Below, piece after piece: positions 35,255 to 43,615 of a stretch of 64,000 bases of DNA (the first letter of the stretch is position 1; every line of letters starts with the position of its first letter). The notes beneath the pieces were generated by a model, which worked only from the letters and a program-made list of their open reading frames with translations, ran no database searches and had not been told where the DNA came from. Where the stretch lies: NCBI GenBank assembly GCA_965224225.1, contig CBDCZF010000015.1, positions 1 through 64,000 on the forward strand, read 5' to 3'. The position numbers and the translations under genes were made by a program. This stretch comes from CAJQQK01 sp965224225 (GTDB taxonomy: Bacteria > Pseudomonadota > Alphaproteobacteria > Rhizobiales > Hyphomicrobiaceae).

Positions 35255-35361
35255 GTTACGTACCGCCCACTATCGAGGTCCATCAGCTTGAAGGCGCACA
35301 CGGCAAGGGCCGGCCAGTTAACTGACCGGCCCCGCCTCACTTGTCGAATTTGAAGGGCGAA

Positions 35362-36549
35362 TTACCAGGACTTGAACGGAACCGCCATGCCGGCCTTCGC
35401 AAGTGCTGCTGCACGAACGCCCTGCCAGGCCTTCTCGAAGTCAGCGTCAGCTTTGCTGCCGTTCTTGGCCATGTGATCCTTCCAAGCCGCTGCCAGAACG
35501 TCCTGGCGCTTCAGCATCTTGGCATTGTGGGCATCCGCATCGGCCGACCAAACACCCTTTTCCTTGTAGTATTGGATGGCTGCCGGGTGGTACGGGAAGA
35601 TCCACTGCAGGTTCTGCTTGGAAAGTTGGTAACCGCTCATGCTCGGACCCGCGTCCTTGATCTGATCGTAGTTTTCCATAACCGCCTTGGTCAGACCATA
35701 GACCAGATCATTCGACGCCTTCGCCGTCGCAACGAAGATTGGATACGGATAGTTGTTGCCTTCGTGCGGGATTTTGCCGGATTCGTTTGATTTCAAATCG
35801 ACACCGACAGTCACCATGTTGGGTGCCCAGTGCGGTACGACGGCCTTGGCACGGGCCCAGGCTTCCTTGTCGCCGTGTGGCAGGCTGACCCAGTAGAGGC
35901 CACGAGGGGATGCTGCCAGTTTGTTGTAGGCGCTTGAGACCGTGCTGCCCCACGTCACGTCAGCCTGGCCGTTGATCACGGCTTCGGCCGACTGCTTCCA
36001 GCCCGGCACGACGATCTTCTGCACGTCATCCCAGGTGAGGCCGGCAAACGCCAGGAAGCCGGTCATGTTCATGTTCAGGGCCGGTGCACCCTTGATCCAG
36101 GTAACGCGCTTGCCCTTGACGTCCTTGATCGTCTTGATGCCGGCGTCGCCTGCGACGACGGCCTGCTGGCCGTTGTCACCGATGTTGTTGAAGGTATTGT
36201 AGATCTTCATCGGCCCCCATTTCTTGGTGCCGAACATGAATGAGCCTTCCTGGGCGAAATAGGCGGCAATCCCGCATGCACACAGCGGGCTCTGGCCGGC
36301 GCGCAATGGGACCATGCGCGAGACGTCGTTCTTGCCCGGAATGATCCGGAGGCCGGTGTTGTAATTCTTCTTGAGCATCTGGCCGATGCCGACGGACTGG
36401 GCATAGCCCGATGACGTGGTACCGTATGCCGTCCACGAAATCTGGTTCGGCAGCTTGACCTCACCTGCAGCGGCCTGCGCGAGGCCTGCAACGGTCATAG
36501 CGCCGGCGAGACCGACCGTGCCCGATACCTTGAGAATGTGATTCTTCAC
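35362..36549 (-). CDS. TAXI-family TRAP substrate-binding protein
   Basis: A 395 aa periplasmic binding protein. A signal peptide (KNHILKVSGTVGLAG...AQAAAG) precedes a TAXI domain with the characteristic AYGTTSSGYAQSVGIGQMLKK and FNNIGDNGQQAVVAGDAGIK. TAXI receptors for glutamate or 2-oxoglutarate are the best known; the ligand here is unknown. The start codon is GTG 36549 with GGAGGAG just upstream. It is the first gene of the unit with the fused permease, TauD dioxygenase and LLM oxidoreductase. Confidence 0.93.
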   Translation of the reverse strand: MKNHILKVSGTVGLAGAMTVAGLAQAAAGEVKLPNQISWTAYGTTSSGYAQSVGIGQMLKKNYNTGLRIIPGKNDVSRMVPLRAGQSPLCACGIAAYFAQEGSFMFGTKKWGPMKIYNTFNNIGDNGQQAVVAGDAGIKTIKDVKGKRVTWIKGAPALNMNMTGFLAFAGLTWDDVQKIVVPGWKQSAEAVINGQADVTWGSTVSSAYNKLAASPRGLYWVSLPHGDKEAWARAKAVVPHWAPNMVTVGVDLKSNESGKIPHEGNNYPYPIFVATAKASNDLVYGLTKAVMENYDQIKDAGPSMSGYQLSKQNLQWIFPYHPAAIQYYKEKGVWSADADAHNAKMLKRQDVLAAAWKDHMAKNGSKADADFEKAWQGVRAAALAKAGMAVPFKSW

Positions 36550-36727
36550 GTGGGCTCCTCCAAAACCGAGTTATCATTGGTTAGATCCGGCGGCCTTGGC
36601 GCCGGTCGAAGATATTCTATCTGAAGGCATTGCTTCGTCAAACGGTGACAGCACGGGATGATGAAGCGGGCAGGGTTGCAGCTGATCAATCAAATCGATG
36701 ATCGGCCTGCCAGCCGCTTGCGCCGGA

Positions 36728-37180
36728 CTACGTGGCCACCATCAGGTCCGGATGGCGCACACGATCGAAATGCCGGCAATGTTCGACGGCCGCCGCGATG
36801 GCGCTCGCAGCGTTGGTAAACACGCGCCGATGGCCGGCCGCAGAGCACAGCTTGTACCAGTATCTGATCATGCGTGGCTCGCGGTCGAGCACCGGTGAAA
36901 CGTTGCTCCACACACTGACCTGCCATTGCATCGTACCTTGCCGGCGGTCGAAGACCGTTTCGGATATTATGATCGTCGGCGGTTGCGGGGCGCCAAAGAA
37001 CGACGGCAGGCCGTTCGGATCCGTGCGCCCCGACCACAGGATGCAGGAGCGCTGCTGTGCGGCAAGCTCGGCGGTCAGGGCGCGTGCGGTAAATGCGATA
37101 CCATCGTGAAACTCAGTCCAGGTCCGCTCGGCACGCGTTATTGCGAGACTGCGTTGGTCGAGTTGCACGCCTTCGTCCAT
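36728..37180 (-). CDS. Hypothetical protein
   Basis: A 150 aa protein I do not recognise. It is soluble-looking, with Trp-rich stretches (RTWTEFHDG, WQVSVWSNVSPVLDREPRM, RYWYKLC) and no signal peptide or membrane segment. The start at ATG 37180 has GGGAGA upstream; the longer frame to 37282 reads as non-conserved. It stands alone between the TAXI receptor and the GrdB-like gene. Confidence 0.5.
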   Translation of the reverse strand: MDEGVQLDQRSLAITRAERTWTEFHDGIAFTARALTAELAAQQRSCILWSGRTDPNGLPSFFGAPQPPTIIISETVFDRRQGTMQWQVSVWSNVSPVLDREPRMIRYWYKLCSAAGHRRVFTNAASAIAAAVEHCRHFDRVRHPDLMVAT

Positions 37181-37473
37181 GGCGCCAGATTCTCCCGGCT
37201 GAGTGAGGCCCGAATCATAACCGAATTTGAGCCCTGGAAACGGTTGGCGGGGTCGCGCCGGCGGCAAATTAGTTTGTCCCAAACGGCAGCGAATGGCGTT
37301 TGGCGCTGTTCCGAATCAGCCGGTGTCACGGGCATGTGCCAGCAAGTAGCTCGTTCGCCATCTCTCATGTGAATTGCATCGATCAACGAGATCGCCGGAT
37401 CCGAACGGCCATTGCGAACAGGCGGGCGCGCGCTAAACTTCACAGAATTTGATCAACCAAAGGATGCATTCGC

Positions 37474-38448
37474 ATGGCAACGCTTGCCAATGACACGCTG
37501 CCGGCCAATCTCGATGCCGAACTCGGCTTTGCAGCTCCCCATGACGTGCCGGTGCCCTACATGTACCGCACACGCACCTACTATCAGGCTCTGGGCTACG
37601 AGCGTCCGTATCGTTGGGCCCAATATGTCGATGTCCCGTTCACGCCGCTCGCCAAGCCGCTGAGCGACAGCCGGCTGGCGTTCGTCTCGACGTCTGCCCC
37701 CTATCAGGCCGACAAGGGCGATCAGGGCCCCGGCGCGCCCTACAACTCAGCGGCCAAGTTCTACAAAGTCTATTCACTCGGTATCGACCCCGTACCGGAT
37801 CTGCGCATTTCCCACGTCGGCATCGATCGTGCGAACACGACTGCTGTGGACAGGCGTACCTGGCTGCCGCTCGCCCAACTCGACCGGCTGCAGCGTGAGG
37901 GCCGCATCGGCGAGTTAGCGCCGCGTCTGCACGGTGCACCAACAAATCGCAGCCATAAGACGACGATCGAGCAGGACTGTCCCGAGATGCTGGCCAGGCT
38001 CAGAGAAGACGAGGTCGACGTCGCCGTGCTGCTCGCCAATTGCCCGGTCTGTCACCAGTCGATTTCGCTGCATGCCCGCTATCTGGAAGCCAACGGCATC
38101 CCGACTGTGGTGATGGGCTGTGCCAAAGACATCGTTGAGCATTGCGGCGTACCGCGCTTCCTGTTTTCCGATTTTCCCCTCGGCAACGCGGCCGGCAGAC
38201 CGAATGATGTGGACTCGCAGGCCCGCACCCTGGAGATGGCCCTCGATGTCCTCGAAAGCGCCACGGGGCCGCGCACCACTCGCCAGTCACCAATCCGCTG
38301 GAGCGATAATCCGGACTGGAAGCTGGATTATTCGAATGTCGAGCGCATCGCGCCTGAAGAACTCGAACGCCGGCGCCAGGAGTTCTTGCGCCAGAAGGAG
38401 ATTGCGAAGGTGAAGCGGGAGGCTGATCTTGGAGAAGCGGCGGAGTAA
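37474..38448 (+). CDS. GrdB/PrdB-like protein with CxxC in place of selenocysteine
   Basis: A 324 aa protein resembling the glycine/sarcosine/betaine (and proline) reductase component B family. The distinctive segment NCPVCHQ (Cys190, Cys193), followed by SLHARYLEANGIPTVVMG, matches the redox-active region where clostridial enzymes carry selenocysteine. The start of the protein is rich in Tyr/Arg, and the last 40 residues are a charged helix. AAAGGA precedes the ATG. Aerobic proteobacteria carry such Cys forms without the rest of the reductase, beside CoA-transferases as here. The reaction is unknown, but a C-N or C-X reductive cleavage is conceivable. Confidence 0.78.
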   Translation: MATLANDTLPANLDAELGFAAPHDVPVPYMYRTRTYYQALGYERPYRWAQYVDVPFTPLAKPLSDSRLAFVSTSAPYQADKGDQGPGAPYNSAAKFYKVYSLGIDPVPDLRISHVGIDRANTTAVDRRTWLPLAQLDRLQREGRIGELAPRLHGAPTNRSHKTTIEQDCPEMLARLREDEVDVAVLLANCPVCHQSISLHARYLEANGIPTVVMGCAKDIVEHCGVPRFLFSDFPLGNAAGRPNDVDSQARTLEMALDVLESATGPRTTRQSPIRWSDNPDWKLDYSNVERIAPEELERRRQEFLRQKEIAKVKREADLGEAAE

Positions 38449-38480
38449 TGGAGTAATAGGTTTCAGTGGAGCAAGGCGTT

Positions 38481-38626
38481 CGCTTTTCATTCGTTCGAGG
38501 ATCTCGAGATCTGGAAGCGTGGTCGAATTGATTTCGCAGGCCGAAATGGCCCATATCGCCGATGAAACGAAACAGCTGAACCGAATGACTCATGCGCTCG
38601 TCGAGAGCCGTTTTCCTGAACCCTGA
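38481..38626 (+). pseudogene. Remnant of a four-helix-bundle (23S rRNA IVP-type) protein
   Basis: In one frame from 38491 the DNA reads SFEDLEIWKRG, the N-terminal hallmark of the four-helix-bundle proteins first seen in 23S rRNA intervening sequences. Immediately after, in the next frame (from about 38520), it reads VVELISQAEMAHIADETKQ and then LNRMTHALVESR, matching the family's C-terminal helix. About 70 central residues are missing. This is most simply a deleted, frameshifted copy. It is flanked by GGTTTCAG/CTGAAACC motifs. Confidence 0.6.
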
Positions 38627-38650
38627 AACCTAAGAACTGAACCCTGCCCC

Positions 38651-39844
38651 ATGACCCAACCATTCGAAGGTATCCGCCTCCTCGACTTCACCCAGGTTTT
38701 CGCCGGTCCGTTTGCAACCTACCAGCTCGCCCTACTCGGCGCTGACGTCATCAAGGTCGAGCGCAAGGGTGGCGAGCATATGCGGTTCTCGCCGGGCTCG
38801 AAGGAGTGGGCAGAGCGTGCCTATGCGCCGACCTGGGCGGCCGTCAACTCGAACAAGCGCAACATCGCTCTTGATCTCAAGGATCCCAAGGCCATCGAGA
38901 TCATCAAACGGCTCGCGGCCCGGGCGGACATCGTCGCTGAAAATTTCCGCCCGGGCGTGATGGACCGTCTCGGCATCGGCTATGAGGCGCTGTCGGAAAT
39001 CAATCCGCGGCTCATATATTGCGGTGTCTCGGGTTTCGGCATGGCAGGCCCCTACAAGGACACGCCTTCTTACGATGGCCGCATCCAGGCAACATCCGGC
39101 ATCATGTCGATCACCGGCCATGAAGACAGTGTGCCGACGCGCGCAGGCTTCGCCGTTTGCGATGCGCTCTCCGGCATGACGGCCGCATTCGCGATGGCGT
39201 CGGCTCTGCATCAACGTACGCTGACCGGCAAGGGCCAACTGGTCGACGTCGCCATGCTCGATGCAACGCTCACCTTTCTGTCGCCGACGCTTGCCGAGTA
39301 TCTGATGGCCGGCGTGCGCCAGGGCCGGTTCGGCAATCAGGCGGTCAGCCGCATTCCGACGGCCAACCTGTTTGCCTGCAAGGGCGGTCACATCCTGCTG
39401 GCCGTCAACAACGAGGGCCAGTTCCTCAATCTGCTCAAGTGCATCGGCCGCGAAGACATCCTCGAGGATGAGCGCTTCAAGGATTGGCCAAGCCGCATCG
39501 ACCATGAGCCTGCTTTGCGAGACGTGATCGAGACGGCGTTTGCCGAAGCAGATGCAGAGACCTGGGAGGAGCGGCTTGCTGCCGCCGGCGCGCCGGCATC
39601 GCGGATCAATACGCTGGCCGACGCCGCCGCCCACCCGCAACTTGCCCATCGTGACGTGCTGCAGGAAATCGACGGTCCCTACGGGCGTATGCAACTCGTC
39701 GCCTCGGGCTTCAAGCTCGACCACGGTGGCGGCGAGATCACGCGCCCACCAGCCCTGCTCGGCGAGCACGCAGATGAGATCCTGGCAGAAGCCGGATACT
39801 CGGCAGCCGAAATCGCGGAGATGCGGGAGGGAGGGTTTTTTTGA
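38651..39844 (+). CDS. CaiB/BaiF family CoA-transferase (class III)
   Basis: A 397 aa family III CoA-transferase with a clear N-terminus (FEGIRLLDFTQVFAGPFATYQLALLGADVIKVERKGG), AENFRPGVMDRLG, and a catalytic Asp in FAVCDALSGMTAAF (near 175). It is distinct from the copy at 20338. It is + strand, after the GrdB-like gene and the IVP relic. Its substrate is likely the acid handled by the neighbouring uptake systems, but this is inference. Confidence 0.93.
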   Translation: MTQPFEGIRLLDFTQVFAGPFATYQLALLGADVIKVERKGGEHMRFSPGSKEWAERAYAPTWAAVNSNKRNIALDLKDPKAIEIIKRLAARADIVAENFRPGVMDRLGIGYEALSEINPRLIYCGVSGFGMAGPYKDTPSYDGRIQATSGIMSITGHEDSVPTRAGFAVCDALSGMTAAFAMASALHQRTLTGKGQLVDVAMLDATLTFLSPTLAEYLMAGVRQGRFGNQAVSRIPTANLFACKGGHILLAVNNEGQFLNLLKCIGREDILEDERFKDWPSRIDHEPALRDVIETAFAEADAETWEERLAAAGAPASRINTLADAAAHPQLAHRDVLQEIDGPYGRMQLVASGFKLDHGGGEITRPPALLGEHADEILAEAGYSAAEIAEMREGGFF

Positions 39845-39849
39845 AGTTT

Positions 39850-39912
39850 TGAGGTTTCAGGTTTCAAAAGCGTTCCGGGATGGTTACCTGAAACCTTAAC
39901 ACTGAAACCTAA
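39850..39912. repeat. GGTTTCAG / CTGAAACC repeat cluster
   Basis: Copies of GGTTTCAG and its inverse occur after the CaiB gene (two at 39852-39867 and two at 39888-39910). Similar ones lie near 38459 and 38622, flanking the IVP relic and the CaiB gene. The paired inverted copies can fold back on each other. They may be remains of the sequence that carried the IVP-type gene. Confidence 0.4.
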
Positions 39913-39986
39913 GCAGAAACGGCCGCAACGTCGAAGCGTTGCGGCCGTCTCAACAGCTCTCGTACTTCACTTAGCGTGCCAATGGC

Positions 39987-40964
39987 CTATTTAATCGCGC
40001 CCATCTTTTTGAGCATCGTTTTATGGATGGCGCGCTGTTCCTTCCAGTAGGCCATCAGTTCTTCACCGGTCAGGGCTTCACCGACCAGGGCTTTTTTGGT
40101 GCGGTATTCCTGCCAGGCTTTCGACTCGAACACCTTCTTGAAGAGACCCTGATAGTAGGCGGCCGCTTCCTTGCTCATGCCAGGTGCGCCAACGACGGTG
40201 CGCTGCATGAAGTAGACGAAGTCGTTGCCAAGCTCCTTCATGGTCGGTGCGTCCTTGAAGAGGCCGATGCGTTCCGGCGTAAAGCAGGTCAGCGGGCGAA
40301 CCGTGCCGGCTTCATAGAAGCCAAGAGCTTCGGAGGGATTGTTGACCGTTGAATCCGCGTTGTTGCCGGCCAGGGCTTTGGCAACCGCGCCACCACCCTT
40401 GTAGGGGATGTACTTGATCTTGAGGCCGTAGGTCGTGTTCAGGAAGTCGGTGATCAGGTTGTCTTCCGAGTTCTTGCCGGTACCTGCCATCAGCCATTTG
40501 TTGCCGGCTGCTTTCGCTGCTTTGACAAAATCGTCGACGGTCTTGAGGTCGGCGCCGTCCTTGCGTTTGGTGTTGACCCACAGGCAGAAGGTGTCTTCGG
40601 CCATGCGCATCACGGGCGTAAAGTCTTCGATGTTGACGTTGAGGCGCGTTTGGCGCAGCGGCGTCGTGTAGAAGCTGTTCAGCGTGAACATCAGCGTGTG
40701 GTTGTCGCCCTTTTTGCCCTTCATGTAGAGCAGGGCTTCGGCACCCGAGCCACCCGGTTTGTTGACGGGCAAAACAGTTGGGCCAAGCTTCTCCTTGGCG
40801 ATGATCGACTGCATGAAACGCACAGCCTTGTCAGCGCCGCCGCCTTTGCCCGCCATCACGACGAATTCTACCGGCTTGGCCGGCTGCCAAGCATGCGCAG
40901 CGATGGGGGCTGCGAGAGTGCCGACCACCGCAATCGATCCAACTGCAATCGTTTTGAGCTTCAT
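39987..40964 (-). CDS. Tripartite tricarboxylate (TTT/Bug) substrate-binding protein, orphan
   Basis: A 325 aa periplasmic receptor. The signal peptide MKLKTIAVGSIAVVGTLAAPIAAHA is followed by a Bug-type domain (WQPAKPVEFVVMAGKGGGADKAVRFMQ, KPGGSGAEALLYMKGKKGD, KIKYIPYKGGGAVAKALAGN). Such receptors bind carboxylates such as citrate, tartrate or aromatic acids and normally work with TctA/TctB membrane proteins. None is encoded in this window, so it must use a remote permease or act as a sensor. GGGAGGA precedes the ATG. Confidence 0.92.
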   Translation of the reverse strand: MKLKTIAVGSIAVVGTLAAPIAAHAWQPAKPVEFVVMAGKGGGADKAVRFMQSIIAKEKLGPTVLPVNKPGGSGAEALLYMKGKKGDNHTLMFTLNSFYTTPLRQTRLNVNIEDFTPVMRMAEDTFCLWVNTKRKDGADLKTVDDFVKAAKAAGNKWLMAGTGKNSEDNLITDFLNTTYGLKIKYIPYKGGGAVAKALAGNNADSTVNNPSEALGFYEAGTVRPLTCFTPERIGLFKDAPTMKELGNDFVYFMQRTVVGAPGMSKEAAAYYQGLFKKVFESKAWQEYRTKKALVGEALTGEELMAYWKEQRAIHKTMLKKMGAIK

Positions 40965-41440
40965 ATCGATTTATCCTCCCGTTGGGTCAAACCGCGCCGA
41001 TCGCGCCGTCTGAATCAGGACACGTCTAGTTGGCGCCCCACCTTGCGCGGCACCTGCTCTGTGATCTCACGCAACTTGGTTGGTTCCAAGGCACAGTCGG
41101 TTTTTGTTTACTTATGTCACGTGGTAGCTGGTATGCCAAGAGTGGCACCACCTCGCCTCGCATTCAAGACAGCCTTTTGGGTGCGCCGCTGCGATACGGT
41201 GTTTGGTGTCGCGAATGCTGCGGAATGCAAGCGTTGGCAGGTGCCCGTTAGATCATTTCCGACTTACGTGGAAATGGATCTATCTGTCTTTTCTCTCACG
41301 GCTATTCGGCCTAACGGCCGGCCTCCAAGGGGCGCCGCAGTGCGGCGGGTCGCCTGCGCTCCCTCGGGGCGATTCCGGCTAGACCGGAAACGCTCTAGCC
41401 GGGCACACTGTCGTGGTTACGTCCTGACCCGCCCGCCACG
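40965..41440. other. Intergenic region with nested hairpins
   Basis: A 476-bp gap upstream of the Bug receptor and downstream of the export gene. It contains ATTTCC...GGAAAT near 41255-41276 and an exact 9-bp dyad CCGGCTAGA / TCTAGCCGG (41375-41383 and 41394-41402), with a competing TTCCGG / CCGGAA pairing inside it. No T-run or coding frame is convincing. It may be a decayed repeat or a terminator region for the minus-strand export gene. Confidence 0.4.
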
Positions 41441-43615
41441 TTATCGCAGCGCCAGCCGTCGGGTTGAACAAACCGTGCGGCCGGTGCTGCGCAATAACCT
41501 GATGTTCTCGTCGTTCGGCTCGAGCGAATTCAACTGCCGTTTGGTGGCGTGCGCGAACCGGCGCAACGCATCGCGTGACAATGGCCCCCAATGGCCATCG
41601 AGCTGACCACCATAGCAACCGATGCGCTTCAACTCGCCCTGCATATCCGAGGCCCGGGTGCGCTTGGGTGAGGCAACCTTGACGAACACCGGTGCTTTGC
41701 TGGGCAGTCTTACCTGCTCAGCGGGAACACGTTCTACGGGCATCCGGGTCGGCAGACGGATTGCGTCACCGATTCCATCCGATGTCTTCTTGCTGCTTCT
41801 GGTCGGCGTTGCCCCTTGCCGGATCGCCGCTGGATCCGGTATCTGAGATGGCAGCCGGGCCGGCAGGCTTACGGGCATCCGGGCCGCACCCTGATCCGGC
41901 GCTATGCCGGCTTCTCGTTCATGCGTCTCGATCGCCTCCTGATAGCGCCGTCGCCACTGCTTGGCCTCTTCGGAAAGCCTGCGCTGAGTACTTGAAACGT
42001 CTTTCAGTCGATCAGCCTGCTCGCGCACGAGTTCCTTGAGTTCGAGAAGGTGGTCGACAAGTGTGGTGTCGCCATTCAGGCGCGCGTTTTTCGGGGACCG
42101 GTCTGGAGCGGCTTCACTCTCGGCCTCGGTCTTGCTCAGCGGCCGCGTTGGCGGATCGGTCGCGGCACGATCCGCAAGCCCCGCCTGAATGATACTTGAA
42201 CCGCCAAGCAACGGGGCTGTGAGCGTCACTTTGAGGACGTCACCGGGCAGCAGACGTGTCAGCTCATCGGCTTCGATCCGCGAGACCTTGCCATCGTTCG
42301 AGCGCAGGATGGCATACTTGATCACCGGTCCTGCGAGCGCTGCCTGCTCCGCCGACAGCGTTGCCTGCATGGTCTGGCCGAGAATGTGGCGCGATGCATC
42401 GATATTTCGGATGCTGCGCTGATAATCGGCTTCCACGTCATCGAGTTCGGCGGCTAGGCGGCGCTCTTCGTTCGGCCAGAACTCCGCCAGGTTCTTGACG
42501 GCCTCGTTGTGCTTGAGCTCTGCCCGCTTGATCTCGGCGAGCACGTTGGCGCGCAATGTCTTCAGGTTCGAGATCGCATACTTCTTTTCATAGAGATTGT
42601 TACGCCGGGCGAGGCCGCGCTTGAAGAGTTTCTTGGTCATGCCGAGGTCGTCGCCATGCACGGTCAACGTGTCATCGATCGACTTGAGGCGGGTCCTGAG
42701 CGCCGCGATCTCCTCGTCGGCCAGTTTCACGGCATTGCTGAGAAATTCGTGCTGAGTCTTTTCCCATTGCTGGGCCTGGGTGAAAAGGCGCCGCTGGGTT
42801 CGGGCGATGCGGTCAGCCTGTTCCTTGCCGACGAGTTCGGCGATGCGGCCCGGGTACACCACGCTTTGGTCGCGATTGAGCTGTGCTCTGAGGCGTTCGC
42901 GCTTGGCCAGATACAATGCCGCATCAGCAAGGGCACTGCGCAGTTTCCACTGCTCGCGGGTGATGTCGATGACTTGGCTGGCAGCTTGCGGCAGCCGGTA
43001 GATGCCGCCGGCAATCGCCACGGCATGGACCACGGTCATGCGCGGCACGTAAGGGTACGTGCCGGCCCTGTTGACGTCACCTGTGACAAAGAACGGGCGC
43101 CGCTCGACGACATCGACGACGGGAAACGCATTGTGCGTCGTGATCTCGAAGAACTTACGCGAGATGACGCCTTCAAGTTCGACCGGCGTGCGCCCGGATG
43201 CGTTGAGCACGCCGATCAATGGCAGAGAGATGTTGCCATCCGCACGGACCCGGAACTCGCCGGAAAGTTCTTCGCGTTGGAAGAACTTGATCATCAGTTT
43301 GTCGCCAGGGCCGATTTCGTAGAGCACTGCCGATCGGGTCTGGTTTGCAGCCGGTGCGGTAGCGGCTTTGGCATATGATGGCGCCGCTGTGCGCGGCATC
43401 GCACCCGCGTGCCCGCCCCCCGCAGTCCGCGATCCGAGTTGAGCGGACGGGCTGCCAACATGTCTTGAAGGTTTCTTCTCAAGGGCGCTGGCGCCGGCCC
43501 AAAGACTGTTGCGTTCAGCCTTCATCTCTTGCGCGCTGACAACGGCCAAACCGCCGGAAAGCCAACAAACAGACGCTAATGCAACCGTTGAACCAATACG
43601 CTCGATCGCCTTCAC
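41441..43615 (-). CDS. Polysaccharide export protein with coiled coil and C-terminal peptidoglycan-binding-like module
   Basis: A ~724 aa protein. After a signal peptide (KAIERIGSTVALASVCWLSGG) comes a Wza-type export domain (YEIGPGDKLMIKFFQREELSGEFRVRADGNISLPLIG), then an SLBB-like part (RPFFVTGDVNRAGTYPYVP). A long charged coiled coil (about 225-465), a Pro-rich linker and a C-terminal module MQGELKRIGCYGGQLDGHWG, similar to PG_binding_1 domains, follow. Such a fusion could anchor the export channel to the wall. GTG 43615 has GGAG upstream and starts the signal peptide; a TTG at 43633 is possible. No polymerase or glycosyltransferase genes are near. Confidence 0.85.
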   Translation of the reverse strand: MKAIERIGSTVALASVCWLSGGLAVVSAQEMKAERNSLWAGASALEKKPSRHVGSPSAQLGSRTAGGGHAGAMPRTAAPSYAKAATAPAANQTRSAVLYEIGPGDKLMIKFFQREELSGEFRVRADGNISLPLIGVLNASGRTPVELEGVISRKFFEITTHNAFPVVDVVERRPFFVTGDVNRAGTYPYVPRMTVVHAVAIAGGIYRLPQAASQVIDITREQWKLRSALADAALYLAKRERLRAQLNRDQSVVYPGRIAELVGKEQADRIARTQRRLFTQAQQWEKTQHEFLSNAVKLADEEIAALRTRLKSIDDTLTVHGDDLGMTKKLFKRGLARRNNLYEKKYAISNLKTLRANVLAEIKRAELKHNEAVKNLAEFWPNEERRLAAELDDVEADYQRSIRNIDASRHILGQTMQATLSAEQAALAGPVIKYAILRSNDGKVSRIEADELTRLLPGDVLKVTLTAPLLGGSSIIQAGLADRAATDPPTRPLSKTEAESEAAPDRSPKNARLNGDTTLVDHLLELKELVREQADRLKDVSSTQRRLSEEAKQWRRRYQEAIETHEREAGIAPDQGAARMPVSLPARLPSQIPDPAAIRQGATPTRSSKKTSDGIGDAIRLPTRMPVERVPAEQVRLPSKAPVFVKVASPKRTRASDMQGELKRIGCYGGQLDGHWGPLSRDALRRFAHATKRQLNSLEPNDENIRLLRSTGRTVCSTRRLALR

